Below are positions 1 to 11,653 of a stretch of DNA of 64,000 nt, in pieces. Numbering within the stretch: the stretch's first letter is position 1; each line of letters begins with the position of its first letter. The notes beneath the pieces were generated by a model. The model was not told where the DNA came from. It searched no databases and was given only the letters and a program-made list of their open reading frames with translations. The translations under genes were made by a program, and so were the position numbers. The stretch is from Zygnema cylindricum (lineage: Eukaryota; Streptophyta; Zygnematophyceae; Zygnematales; Zygnemataceae): NCBI GenBank assembly GCA_037447655.1, contig JBBHKE010002726.1, forward strand, positions 167,938 to 231,937. Direction: 5' to 3'.

Positions 1-385
1 AATGCATTAATTTTTTAAGATTTAGAAATTTTCGTTAAATTCGTATACTTCTCATATACGGAACAAATGTACAGACAAAATGTACGGAATTTCAAAAAAA
101 AGACATTACTTCATTTCCACACGCAATTTTTAAGCCAAAATTGGACAATGCTTCGCTACAACGAAGCCGCTATTGGGCCCGCCATTCAAGTTACCATTAA
201 AGCCGCCATTCAATCCCCCACAAACCTCTTCACGTACCTTGCCACCACCAACCATGCCTAGGCCCCGAGGACCAAAGTGGGAGAACGTTAAGGGACCAAA
301 GGGTGGGGTATTTGGGGAAAATAACTATGCATAAATCGAATACAACGCACATGCCACTTGGATTAGAAACCACCTTATTCGTAAT
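1..385. other. No gene recognised; flank of hAT element
   Basis: AT-rich DNA with no convincing exon. The last 70 bases may be the start of the hAT transposase frame (a BED-like segment), because a readable frame leads into the open frame beginning at 386. I could not find a terminal inverted repeat for that element here. Confidence 0.4.
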
Positions 386-1445
386 GTGAGTTATATGGGT
401 ATCAGACCTTGCAACTTATGTCTGGATGAGGTTAAGGCACAGTTCAGTGTATTGGAAATGGACAAGGCTTCTCATGACTCTCAAAAGTGTACATTACCCG
501 CTTTACATTCACTTACTACAAGTCTTGCTGGGTCTAGCCAAAGCAATAAGGTACAAGGAAGCAATAAGATACAAGGAGTGCAGATGAAAATTAAGAATGC
601 TTTTAATCAGCATAATCAGAAGGAGTTAGGTGTAGCATGGGCTAAGGCTTTCTTTGCCAATGGCTTACCTTTCAGTTTACTTAATAACCCATATTTCAAG
701 GCTGCAGTGAAGCAGACAAGGAAAAAAAAAAGTCTTATAAGCTCCCCCCCCCGCAAAGACATGAGAACTTGTCTCCTATATATAGATTAAAGAGACATTG
801 AATAAGGATTTTGAGAGCTAAATGGAGACGATAAAAGTCATAGGTACATCTATCGCTTTAGATAGCGAGACGACCATTAATCAAAAGTCTCTTTTTAGCA
901 TTTCAACTGTCACCTCGAAGGGTGACATGTCATCCCAAAGGATGACATGTGGGGAGACATGTCACCCGGAAGGGTGACATGTTTCTCACGTTAGTTGACA
1001 CTAGTGGGGAGTATAAGGATGTGAAATATGTTTGTTATGTGTTGGAGAAGGGAGTTCTTCGAATAGGCATGGAGCATGTGGTAAAGGTTGTGACTGATAA
1101 TGCTCCCGTAAACAAGGGAGCAACCTTGTTGCTCATGAATAAGTACCCCTCCCTCACGTGGACTCCATACTCTGCCCACGTTTTATACCCCATGTTGGAG
1201 GATTCAGGCAAGTTGGTTTTTAATTTCAACAGTTGTTCGAGAGGAAAAGAAGATTCTGAAATTCATCACAAACCATAGCATGAGTGCTTCTATTTTCAAC
1301 AAGCTATCTACATTGAAGCTTTTGAAACCTGGAGAGACCAGCTTTGCGACAATTTTTTTCATGCTCCATATGTTTATAGAGGTGAAGGACAACTTTGAGG
1401 GCTTAATGTTTGATGATGACTACAAGCAGTGGGTGACCTAAGTTG
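386..1445 (+). pseudogene. hAT-type (DUF659-like) transposase, N-terminal part, broken
   Basis: Two blocks resemble hAT transposases. At 386-790 a frame carries a spaced cysteine pair and then the segment ending in NPYFKAAV, which resembles the region before the DUF659 domain. At about 982-1440 the frame reads VVTDNAPVNKGATLLL followed by SLTWTPYSAHVL, the usual RNase H-fold stretch with the second catalytic Asp. The blocks are separated by stops, a frame change and an array of small hairpins at 909-982. The coding sense continues at 7811 after the copia insertion. A TAA at 1438-1440 sits where the intact frame would need a sense codon. The gene is dead in this copy. Confidence 0.75.
909..982. 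repeat. Three tandem small hairpins inside the transposase frame
   Basis: Three adjacent inverted repeats share the words GTCACC/GGTGAC or GTCATCC/GGATGAC and are separated by ACATGT. The best is at 957-982, with perfect 11-base arms and a 4-base loop. They fall between the two recognisable transposase blocks, so they look like a later insertion or local expansion. Confidence 0.7.
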
Positions 1446-2455
1446 TGGAATTTTGTGTCCTCCATTGGACCACAGAATACGGGAAGCCTCTAAATAGTAT
1501 TTAACTAACCCAATTTAGCCACAACCACTGCTATCTAAAAAGGCAAAATGACAGTTTGACTGCACCTCTTTGCAGCTTGGACTCCCCTAAGTCCGTAACA
1601 AAAAGAATCACTGAAAACGGCAACCCGGCCGATGAGTTATGAGCCGGAAAAAAATGTCACTTTATACAAAGCTCTCTTTGTGAGAGAGGAGACTATCTAC
1701 CAAAAATTTCCTAAGTCCTAAACCTCTCTCACAACCCCTATCTACTGAAGTACGAACCAATCAAATAATTGTAAAGTACAAAAAAGGTACTACGGCCGAT
1801 GTACTTTCTGTACGGTCGATGTACGACAAGGCTACTAAGTGGACGCGTGTCACTTTTCCACTCGTTCGTATATTCTCCGGAATTCCCGCGACCGAATGTC
1901 ATCCTTCCACGCGGCGCCAGGTCTTGCCACGTCCATAAAAGCCAAAGTGAACATTCCACGATCGCGGCGATGACGTGCGCCGTCGAATTAAATCCGACAT
2001 TAAATGTCGACCGTTGAAACAAATGTCCGATTCATTTGTTTTGTGCGAAATGACGTTCGCACTAAACCTTAACAAGTTCTATGTTCATTCGTCCATATTT
2101 AAGTTAAATGATTTCAGTATTATACAACAGTTTCAATACTTATCAAACCCTATATCTCCTAACGGACTTCTACGACAGACTCGTCAGAGCTAACGGCTAC
2201 GCCGCGCTTTGCCGGTCGGGGGTACGAGTCTTGTCGGACTCAACCTTTTGTTGAGAGTGACTTTAGTCACTCATTAGTACTTCCTATAGAGCTGAGGCAG
2301 CCATGGCTCCATCGCTCTCTCTCTCTCTCTTTCAGTGACTACAACAAGTATGGGGGCAAGAGAGAAGAGATGGAGGCAGGCTGCCTGCATTTTCTTTATC
2401 TGTTTATGCTAATTATTTTAGACCTAAAAAATACCAAAAACTACTTATTTCAACA
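1446..2455 (-). repeat. 3' LTR of copia copy 1
   Basis: Direct repeat of 6796-7805 with the same length (1010 bp) and scattered substitutions. In element sense it starts TGTTGAAATAAG and ends in TTCCA, against ATTACA in the other LTR, so its last dinucleotide is still CA. The duplicated frame seen inside it is not a gene. Confidence 0.92.
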
Positions 2456-2468
2456 CTCCCCTTATTTT

Positions 2469-5400
2469 CTAGTCTAATTTTAACTTTTTTTTTAATCCAC
2501 ATTTTTCCCTACAATATTTTAACTTTAGAGAGGGCACAGGTTTGGTCATCATGTCAGCCACCATTTCTTCATCGGATTTATACACAATATTTACAATTTT
2601 ATTTTCCACTTTTTCCCTCACGAAACTCAATCTTATGTCCATATGCTTAGCCTTGAAATGATGCTTTGGATTGGCTGCAATGGCAATGGCAGCCTGTTTA
2701 TCACAAAAAACTTTATGCACTCCCTCCTTGATATACCCCAATTCTTGCAACAAAGATTTGACCCACATCAACTCTTTCACAGCCGAACAAGAGGCCATAT
2801 ACTCAGCCTCGATAGTAGCCTGAGCAACCACCTTTTGTCGTTTACTGCTCCAACAACAACCACCTTCCCCCATATACAACATATACCCAGAAGTGCATCT
2901 TCTCATAGGTGCATCCCCATAACTGGCATCACTCCAAGTAGTGATATCAATGTGCTCCCCTCCCAAATGTAACCATAACTCTCTATTTCCTACCAGATAT
3001 CTCATGACTCTCTTGGCTGCCTCCCAATCTCTCTTCCTATGATCATTAAGACTCCTGCTGAGGACTCCTACTGCTGCCGCTATGTCCTGCCTGGTACAGT
3101 TTCATAAAATAGATCAAACTTCCTACGACCTGTCTATAAGGGATAGACTTCATAAACTCTCTCTCCTCTGGACTCATCTAATCATCTAAGATCATCATTC
3201 CTCCTTCTACACTCCCATCACTTACTTTTTTCAGGTCCATGGGAGTGGTACAACTGTAAGCCTTATCCATCTGGAATCTTTCAAGCATATTACCTATTGT
3301 TTTTTTTTGAGTAAGTCTGATAATCCTTTTTACCCTATCCCTCTCCATTTGGATCCCCAAAATATATTTTGTCTCACCTAATTCCTTCATATCAAATCTG
3401 CCCCTAAGATCATTCTTTAGCCTATTGATCTTCTCCAAACACTTACTCAATAAAAGCAAATCATCCACATAAATTGCAATAAAAATGACACCATTCTCAT
3501 CTTCAAACATAAAGATAGAATGGTCAGAGCTGATCCGGATATATCCGAGACCGGTGAGAAACTCATCTACTTTCTTTTTCCACTGTCGTGGAGCCTGCTT
3601 CAGTCCATATAAAGACTTTATGAGCCTGCAAACTTTGCTCTCTTCTCCTGCCTCCACGAACCCCTCGGGTTACCTCATGAAAATTTCTTCCTCTAACTCA
3701 CCATTAAGAAAAGCAGTTTTAATGTCCATCTGGTGTATTTCTATGTCTTCCCCTGCTGCCAGACTAAAGAGAATCCTTACTGATGGGAACCGAACAACAA
3801 GATTAAAGGTCTCCTCATAGTCAATCCCCTCTTTTTGGGTAAATCCTTTCGCTACCAATCGAGCCTTATATCTCTCAATGGAATAATCTGGGTTCAGTTT
3901 TAGTTTAAATACCCATTTACAAACCCAACGGGTTTTTTTTCTATCTGGAGGACAATCCGTTAGCTCCTAAGTATTTTCTTCCATGATCGAAGCCATCTCA
4001 TCATTAATGGCTCAAATCCACCTTTCTTTCTCAAGACTATTTACTGCCTCGAGTAAGACTGAGGCTCATCCGGGTGAGATGGCTTAGTTACCTTATGAGC
4101 GGCATGTTTTTCTTGTATCCTTTTGCTGCTCCTTCTTCCTCCCTCAAACTTCAAAGTTGGAATGGATGGAAGTCTTGGATTTCTCCCTACTGTCTCATTG
4201 GCTCCCATGTCCATGGGAGCCGATTTTGGTCCCACTTCTTCTATCTCCTCGAAGTCCATAGGAGTATGTGAGATTTCCAGTAAGTTTGTTGTTTCTCGGA
4301 TCTCCCCTGAATCTGCAATCACGGTTTCATTCATGTTGTTTTCGGGAACGACCGAGTTCTCCTCACTCTCACACTCAAATCTGATTCTTATCTTCTTTAT
4401 ATATTTGAAAGGGTCAAATGATTTCCCTACATCCATGATAACTAGGTGTTTGACCAAAATGATATCTTTCTTTGCTAAGTCATAGACTCTATATCCCTTA
4501 ACATCCTCATCATATCCCACAAAGTATGCAGGTTCTCCCTTAGCATGTAGTTTCCAGTTTTTCCTATCCGTGTCAAGACTGTAAACTTGGCTACCGAATA
4601 CTTTAAGGTGTGAGAAATCTGGTTTCCTTCCAACCCATCTCTCATAAGGTGTCACTCCCATTACAGTTGAGGTAAGGACTCAATTTTTAATGTAATTAGC
4701 ACAGTTCATTGCATCTGCCCAAAATCTTTTTCCTATTTTCTTGTCGGCCAACATACTCCATGCACTATCTCCTAGTGTTCGATTCATCCTCTCAGCTACC
4801 CCATTTTGTTCCGAGTTATATGGTACAGTTTTTTGGTGCTGCACTCCCTCATCTCTTAGATATTTCTCAAACTGGTTAAAGGTATATTCCCCCCCCCATT
4901 ATCACTCATTATCCTCTTAATGGGGGTTTCATGCAACTTCTCACTCCAAGCTTTATATATTTTGAAGTAAGTTGATGCTTCAGACTTTGTTTTTAGAAAG
5001 TAGACTCTAGAGCATTTAGACGAGTCATCGGTTATTATCATCATAAACCTCTTTCCCCCAACCGAAGGTACTTTTGCAGGCCCCAAAATATCTGTGTGGA
5101 CTAAGTCTAATACTTTCTCACCTCTATATGTGGAGGCTTTGGGAAAAGGAAGTCTGTGAGTCTTACCTTGAGCACAGCCACTAGAATCATCCATCATTTC
5201 ATTATCCCCGAACTGGATGCCTTCAACTACCCCAAGCTTTTTCATTTCCCTCAATCTATCAAAATGCACATGCCCCAACCGTTTAAGCCAAATCATCACC
5301 TTAGGAGCACCAACATAGTAAGCATTCTTCTTTTCATTACTCAGGTTAAGCCTAAACATTCCTTGGCTACCCTTATTTGCCATGAAGTAAACTTCATCCC

Positions 5401-5877
5401 CATACCTAGCTGTAAAGACTCCCTTTTTAGTGAAGGTATCAAACTCTTTGTCATCTTACACAGACGTAGATACAAGATTTTTACTCATCTGAGGAATGTA
5501 GAGTACATCTGAAAATGTAAGTATAGAAGTCATATTTTCCACTAAGACTTTGAGATCAACTGAGCCCACTAGATTTGTGTAACCACTCTTCCATCCCCAT
5601 ACTCTATCTCTACAGTAGGGATCTTTCTTAGCTTAGTGAAGAGTTTCTTATCACGACACATATGCATGGATGCACCTAAGTCGATGATCCATCTTTCCTG
5701 TGGAGCTGCCCGAAATGCTCCAAGGGCACACTTCTGTCTCCGAGGGATCTCTTTCTCCACCAGCTCCCCATCCTCGTCAAAAGACTCATCCTCGGTTTCT
5801 CTTGTCACTTTTATAACCACAAGTGCCTTTTTCTTCCCTCCGGAAGAACCCTCTCCACGGTTATCTTGGAGCCTCAA
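2469..5877 (-). pseudogene. copia copy 1 pol (protease-integrase-RT-RNase H), broken
   Basis: In element sense the pieces are as follows. Protease at 5569-5877 has WIIDLGAS, where the Ser of the usual Asp-Ser-Gly motif is Leu. The integrase core at 4856-5383 has RLGHVHFDRL, HTDILGP and SDNGG, and the catalytic Glu region (NGVAER) follows near 4800. The integrase C-terminus is at 4041-4661. Reverse transcriptase at 3178-3858 has LYGLKQAPRQW and YVDD. RNase H at 2469-3005 ends 13 bases before the LTR. Stops or shifts separate nearly every block. The altered protease motif and the many breaks mean no active polyprotein could be made. Confidence 0.92.
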
Positions 5878-6791
5878 CTCCGACTGCTTGACACAATCTG
5901 TGATAAAGTGTCCCGGCTTTTTGCAAAAATTACAAAGGCCTTTTAGGGGCCTTGGTCCTCCAGAATGATCTCTTTCCCCTTTGTATGGTTTCTTCAGATC
6001 CTTCCCCCATCAGTCACCTCTAGCTGCTAGAGCTTGAATGCTCTTTCCTCCTGTCCTAATCTCCATTGTGTTTTCCTGCACAAGTATCATCCTGACCAGT
6101 GTGTTACATTTCCATGAACTATCAGGCATTTCTTGTACTCGGTACACTATGTTCTCAAACTCATCAGGTAATTTCATGATAAGGGTGTTAACTTTCATTA
6201 TCATTGTACCTATCCACCCGGACCTTTCCATCTCCATATACAAACAAGAAAGATCACAATAATTATCTAACATCTTTCCTCCTTTGTAAGTGTAACTCAC
6301 TAGCTTTTACTCAGCCAACTGGAGCTCTTGAATAGTTCCAGCTCTTTAATCTCCACCAAACTCACCCAACTCACCCAGAACTCCTCAGCCTTGTAAATGT
6401 GAAGATGGGGGGTGGCCAAAGCTTGAGTGAGGTGCCTGAGAATGAAGTTCTTGGCAGCCATGTTTACATCCTCCCACATTTGAGTATCGTTCTCCGCGGT
6501 CTTCACGGTCGCCCATCCCGGTACTGTGGCAACAGGAGTAAAGGGTGTCTCCTTCCCTTTCCCTTTTTCGGACACACTCCTGTCCCCATCATCTGCCTCC
6601 TCCGCTGAGGCAGCCATTGCTGCAGGAAACCTTACTCCTCCAAAGCCTGGTGGAGTTCCCGAAGGTGGACGTTGCACTTGTCCATTGACGATACCCCTGT
6701 ATCGTTTTTCGCACAAAGCTCCCATCATCATAGCTTCCCAATATATAAACCCATATCCATTGAATGTGGGCACCCTAGAGGGTGGCCCCAT
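5878..6791 (-). pseudogene. copia copy 1 gag, broken
   Basis: This gag region starts at the ATG at 6791-6789, the first ATG after an in-frame TAA in the LTR end. That ATG lies inside the primer-binding site. The N-terminus MGPPSRVPTFNGYGF has the FNG-x-G-F type core common in plant copia gag. A middle block (6010-6300) has LIMKLPDEFENIVYRVQ, the UBN2-like region. A C-x2-C-x4-H-x4-C zinc knuckle is encoded at about 5893-5936. The frame is broken near 6300 and again before the knuckle. Confidence 0.88.
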
Positions 6792-6795
6792 AACC
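6781..6795 (-). promoter_or_regulatory. Primer-binding site of copia copy 1 (half-tRNA type)
   Basis: The 15 bases directly after the 5' LTR read GGTTATGGGGCCACC in element sense. This is complementary, with one mismatch, to the anticodon-arm region of plant initiator tRNA-Met as I recall it, and not to the tRNA 3' end (which would give TGGTATCAGAGC). The ATG within it pairs with the CAU anticodon. Confidence 0.75.
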
Positions 6796-7805
6796 TGTAA
6801 TTATGTGTCCTCCATTGGACCACAGAATACAGAAGCCTCTAAATAGTATTTAACTAACCCACTTTAAGCCAAACCCACTGCTTTCTAAGAAGGCAAAATG
6901 AAAATTTTGATTGCACCTCTGTGCAGCCTCGACTCCCTTGAGTCCGTAGCAAAAAGAATCACTGAAACGGCCAACTAGCCGATAAGTTATGAGCCGGCAA
7001 AAAATGCCACTTTATATAAAGCTCTCTTAGAGAGAGAGGAGACTATCTACCAAAAATTTCCTAAGTCCCAAACCTCTCTCACAACCCCTATCTACTGAAG
7101 TACGAACCAATCAAATAATTGTAAAGTACAAAAAAGGTACTACGGTCGATGTACTTTCTGTACGGTCGGTGTACGACAAGGCTACTAAGTGGACGCGTGT
7201 CACTTTTCCACTCGTTCGTATATTCTCTGGAATTCCCGTGACCAAATGTCATCCTTCCACGCGGTGACAGGTCATGCCACGTCCATAAAAGCCAAAGTGA
7301 CCATTCCGCGATCTCGGCGATCACGTGCGCCGTCGCATTAAATGCGACATTAAATGTTGATCGTTGAAACAAATGTCCGATTCATTTGTTTTGTGCGAAA
7401 TGACGTTCGCACTAAACCTTAACAAGTTCTATGTTCATTCGTCCGTATTTAAGTTAAATGATTTCAGTATTATACATTAGTTTTAATACTTATCAAACCC
7501 TATATCTTTTAACGGACTTCTACGACAGACTGGTTAGAGCTAACGGCAACGCCGCGCTCTGCCGGTCGGGGGTAAGAGTCATGTCGGACTCAACCTTTTG
7601 TTGAGAGTGACTTTAGTCACTCATTAGTACTTCCTATGGAGCTGAGGCAGCCATGGCTCTATCGCTCTCTCTCTCTCTCCTTCAGTGACTACAACAAGTA
7701 CGGGGGCAAGAGAGTAGAGATAGAGGCAGGATGCCGACATTTTCTTTATCTGTTTCCGCTAATTATTTTAGACCTAGAAAATACCTAAAACTACTTATTT
7801 CAACA
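6796..7805 (-). repeat. 5' LTR of copia copy 1
   Basis: Partner of 1446-2455. Its right edge (CAACA, 7801-7805) abuts the target duplication AGTTG. Its left edge abuts the primer-binding site. Confidence 0.92.
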
Positions 7806-8656
7806 AGTTGCTTGCAAATCGAATATGGCCAAGATTAACGGCCACATTCTGAGCTCAGATTTTTGGATGAGAGTGAGCGAAGCTGTGGCAATTTTAAAGC
7901 GTGTGGTGCGACTAATGAGTGAGTGTTATAAAAGGTCCCCAAATGTGGGGAAAGTTTATTATGGTTTTTACATGATTGGCCAATATTTACATAATATATC
8001 CAACAATCGAGGAGTTAGAAATTAGGAAGGAGTGCACATTTTGGAGAAGCCAAAGACATCTTGGTTGGCCAGATGGGAGATTGCACACAACCCTATGTAT
8101 GTAGTCGGCTTTGTACTAGATATTGAGTACCAACGTGCTACATATAGGCAACATTCAATTGTGAAAGTCATAAAAGGCGTACAAACTATGCTTGATAGGA
8201 TGTTAATGAATGTGGATGACCAAGCCGAAGCCTACTATAAGCTGACTAAGTATAGTGGTTTTGAGGGTGTTTTTGGGAGGGAGGTAACAAAAGTTTGTGC
8301 TAAGAAGTTGCCAGGGTGGAAATGGTGGCAGCATTTTGGGGTTGTCACCCCTATCTTGCACAAGGTAGCAATTATGATCCTTGAAGAAGGTGGCAATTAG
8401 GATCCTTGCCCAATGCTCAGTTGCTAGCTCATGTGAGAGGAATTGGTCAACCTATGACCATATTCACTCTAAAAAACGGAATAGGTTGACGGCTAACAAG
8501 GCCAATGACTTGGTGTGGGTCTTTAGCAATCTTAGATTAACACGCAAAACCAAAGATGTCAGCCATGAGGAGGCTATGATATCATGGGAAGAAGTGGAAG
8601 GGGAGGTAGTGGAAGAGGATTTTGACAAAGACATGGATGACCTAGATTTGGAGTAG
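7806..8656 (+). pseudogene. hAT transposase, C-terminal part with dimerisation domain, broken
   Basis: This continues the transposase frame cut by copia copy 1. The frame from 7811 has HILSSDFWMRV, then a stop at 8023-8025, then a same-frame continuation to 8400. The hAT C-terminal dimerisation domain is clear at 8399-8540: ILAQCSVASSCERNWSTYDH followed by a basic stretch and LVWVFSNLRL. A tandem duplication of about 25 bases (near 8360-8405, two copies of AGGT-GCAATTA-GATCCTTG) shifts the frame just before this domain. The acidic tail after the domain is typical of plant hAT proteins. Confidence 0.85.
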
Positions 8657-9031
8657 AGAGATAGAGGAGATAACCTTATTCACGACCGTTAATGAGTTTA
8701 GCCTCTATTTGCGTGTAAACTTAGCCATCTCCTTTAGATGAATATGAAAATGGCTTTTGTGCATTTTCATTATTCAATGTTGTTATGTTGTGACGAGTCC
8801 ATTTTTGCTTCAATTATCAATTTGCCATTATTCAATGTTTTGTAAAATGGGTCATTTTATGCTTTAATTTTCAATTTGCTATTATTATTTGTTGGCATGT
8901 TGTAATATGGCCAAGCGCCCGGCGTTGCCTCGTCGCTGGCGGACGAGGTAGCTTCGTCGCTGGTCGCTGGATCACCTTTATAGCGACGAGCCATTGATGG
9001 TTGTCGACGTCGTTGATTTCGTTTTGATTAA
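8657..9031. other. No gene; 3' flank of hAT element
   Basis: AT-rich, with two near-repeats of a segment containing TTATTCAATGTT, then a GC-richer stretch up to the foldback element. No inverted terminal repeat could be paired with the left side. Confidence 0.4.
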
Positions 9032-10564
9032 GGGTGCGTCTATATGTGCCAAAGTAAGCGTTTTTCTTTGTCATTTTCTTGTAAAACTTAGAGCCGCACC
9101 GCTTAAGATTCAACCGTACAAAAAAATAGAAAAAATGAAAAGTACATTTTGCGTCATCATCGAATTTAAGATGTACTACATGTTGTCGTTTTGTGTTCTT
9201 CGACCCACGGCCAAGCCAAAAAACGCCATCTTCAAACTATTTTTTAAAACACAGGGCCGATGTGTTTTAAAATAAAGTATTTTCGAAAAACAAATAGGAA
9301 AACGTATTCGCACTTGTAAAAAGTATTCAAAAAATTTCAAAAGAATTCAAGCGACGACGAAAAGTGTACGATCCGCTTTGTTTTGTCCATTTGCGACTTT
9401 GCGTTCAGGTACGACGAGGTAAAGTACACAATTTGTTTGTTTTTTTCCGTTTGCGCCTGGTACGGACTACATTTCGCCAGGGGTCTTAAGATTCCGATGC
9501 CATTTCACGTCGAGCGGACAGACGACGCAAAGGCAAAGCGCATCTTCTTCATTTGTGAAACGGCACAGGCTGGATGGTGGTAGGTCTACAATGTCACGAA
9601 AAGTCATGCGACGTCACAAGCAGTTACAAAAAATAACGTGCGTCATCATAGATTGTATACTGTCGACAGCCATCACGGGCATTGTCGATGTATACAATCG
9701 TCACGCCCTTAAGTGACAACTTCGTTCGGTACACATAGGGATACCCAAAATTTGGGACCGCCAGATTTTCGCTAAAAAACAAAAAAAAAATCTCTAAGTT
9801 TGAAGTACATAGAGACGGGCGTCTCTATGTACTTCAATCTTAAAGATTTTTTATTTTAGGGTTTTTTAGCGAAGATCTGGCGGTCCCAGATTTCGGGTAT
9901 CCCTATGTGTACCGAACGAAGTTGTCACTTAAGGGCGTGACGATTGTATACATGGACAATGCCCGTGACGGCTGTCGACAGTGTACAGTCTGTGATGACG
10001 CACCAAATTGTAAAAAAATGCCTTGGACTTCGCGAGAATGCGAGGTTGCGTGAGAGAGGCGCCGTGTGCGACTTGCTGAGGCGCCCTCAAAGATTTCTCA
10101 CGATTTTGTCAAATGGCATCGGAGTTTTTAGACCCCTGGAATGGAAAAGTCCGTATCAAACGAAACGCGACAAAACACAACAAATTGTGTACTTTGATGG
10201 ACGCAAACGGACAAAATATAAACGAATAGTGTACCTTTCGCCGTCGCTTGAATTCTTTAGAAATTTTTGGAAAATAATTTACACGTGCGAATACGTGTTC
10301 CTATTTGCTTCTGAAAAATACTTTGTTTTAAAACACATCAGCTCTGTATTTTAAAGAAAAGTTTGAAGATGACTTTTTTTGGCGTGGCCGGGGGTCGAAG
10401 AACACAAAACGCCAACATGTAGTACATCTTAAATTCGATGATGACGCAAAATGTACTTCTTTTTTTTTCTATTTTTTTGTACGGTTGAAACTTACGCGGT
10501 ACGGCTTTAAGTTTTACAGGAAAACGACAGAAAAAAACCCTTACTGTCACACAGAGACGCACCC
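9032..10564. mobile_element. Long foldback (giant hairpin) DNA element
   Basis: The two halves are inverted copies of each other for about 770 bp with small indels. The left arm begins GGGTGCGTCT and the right arm ends AGACGCACCC. The centre near 9817 is a strong palindrome around AGAGACGGGCGTCTCT. Matching blocks include TGTCGACAGCC and CGTTCGGTACACATAGGGAT on both arms. The 3-bp word TAA flanks both ends (9029-9031 and 10565-10567), as expected for PIF/Harbinger-type insertion; this superfamily call is inference. No transposase frame is present. The small open frames inside it are chance. Confidence 0.85.
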
Positions 10565-11570
10565 TAAGTTGTGTGTCGTTGTATTATTTTTCAATTTTTG
10601 ATTAAATGTTTTTGATTTTTTAGTATTTTTAATTTATACTGAAGTCAAAGTCGGTCAACGCCATTTAAATTTTTTGAATTTTGTTCCGTGCGCATACTTC
10701 TTTATTTTTTTTGACGTTTCATGCGTGCGTTTAAAAACGTTTGGTACCTCTATGATCAGCAGGCAGCATCGGGGTGTTTACTGAAATACTTTCGCTTTCG
10801 TACAACAGAGCATATTGAATAGAAAAAGACGAAATGTAAGTGATAGAAGACAACACACAAACGACAAATCTATATGCCAACGTAGCCTTTCAAGATTCTC
10901 CAAAGGACACGTAAGTTTTTGTTCCATTTTGTTATTATTATTTGATAACCGAAAAAAAAGGATATCGGCGTCCGCATCCGCGTCAGGCAGTACAGTACAG
11001 TACCGTACTGTATTGTAGCCAGCTTCACTTTCGTACATTCGTGACAGCCGGACAACTAAGATAAGTGCCATGCTGGACGGCAGAAAGATCCTCCTGGATA
11101 AATGCCATGTGGCGGTGACAGGGTGGCCACCATATAATATTTTATTGAAGCTATCCTGTCAGTCTGTCACGATCCATTTCCATTCCTTTTATCCTTTGTA
11201 GTTTGTCGGTTTCTCTTTCTTGTTTGTAGGTTGTTTGACATTTTATGAGGCAGTACGTCCGTACAAGTATGACATTCATGTCGTACGCTTGAAAATCTTT
11301 GACGAGCGCTCAGACAGATCTTACATATAGATTGTGGCCTTTGATATTATTCTGACAGTCGTCAGCCATCGAACAAAAAAGCACACCATACTCACTATAA
11401 TATGACACGTGTCATATAAGTACAGGAGCGTACTGGCATGGTATTGTGCATATTGGCCTGTAATCGATGCTAGTACAGTATCCGTACAGATTTTGCCAGC
11501 TCCTGATGGAAGAACGGCATAAGGTTCCAAAACGTTTCAAAAACTACTGTACGGACCGTCAAGACAGATC
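10565..11570. other. No gene recognised
   Basis: AT-rich unique DNA. Several short frames on both strands have no recognisable domain or consistent splice context. Confidence 0.4.
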
Positions 11571-11645
11571 GTACACGTTGACAGCCATCACGGGCATCGT
11601 CGACGTATACAATCGTCACACCTTTAATTAACAATTTCGTTGTTT
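11571..11645. repeat. Fragment of the foldback-element family
   Basis: The stretch containing GACAGCCATCACGGGCAT and ACAATCGTCAC repeats part of the left arm of the foldback element (about 9660-9730), with substitutions. Confidence 0.65.
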
Positions 11646-11653
11646 CACATTGG

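Larger units (their letters stand above)
1446..7805 (-). mobile_element. Ty1/copia LTR retrotransposon, copy 1 (degenerate)
   Basis: A full-length element on the minus strand has 1010-bp LTRs at 1446-2455 and 6796-7805, with TG...CA ends in element sense. It is flanked by the 5-bp target duplication AGTTG (1441-1445 and 7806-7810). The order gag, protease, integrase, reverse transcriptase, RNase H identifies Ty1/copia. It is inserted in the hAT transposase gene, whose frame resumes correctly when the element and one target copy are removed. Many stops and frame changes make it non-autonomous. A purine-rich tract (about 2456-2470) precedes the 3' LTR. Confidence 0.93.

Noticed and set aside
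1738-2193. Frames inside the copia LTRs (also 7088-7372, 34646-35104, 40118-40518, 56915-57371)
   Set aside because: They recur only because the LTRs are repeated, on whichever strand the LTR lies; no domain.
6781-6795. tRNA gene at the GGTTATGGG words
   Set aside because: Only the anticodon-arm complement is present. There is no cloverleaf, so it is a primer site.
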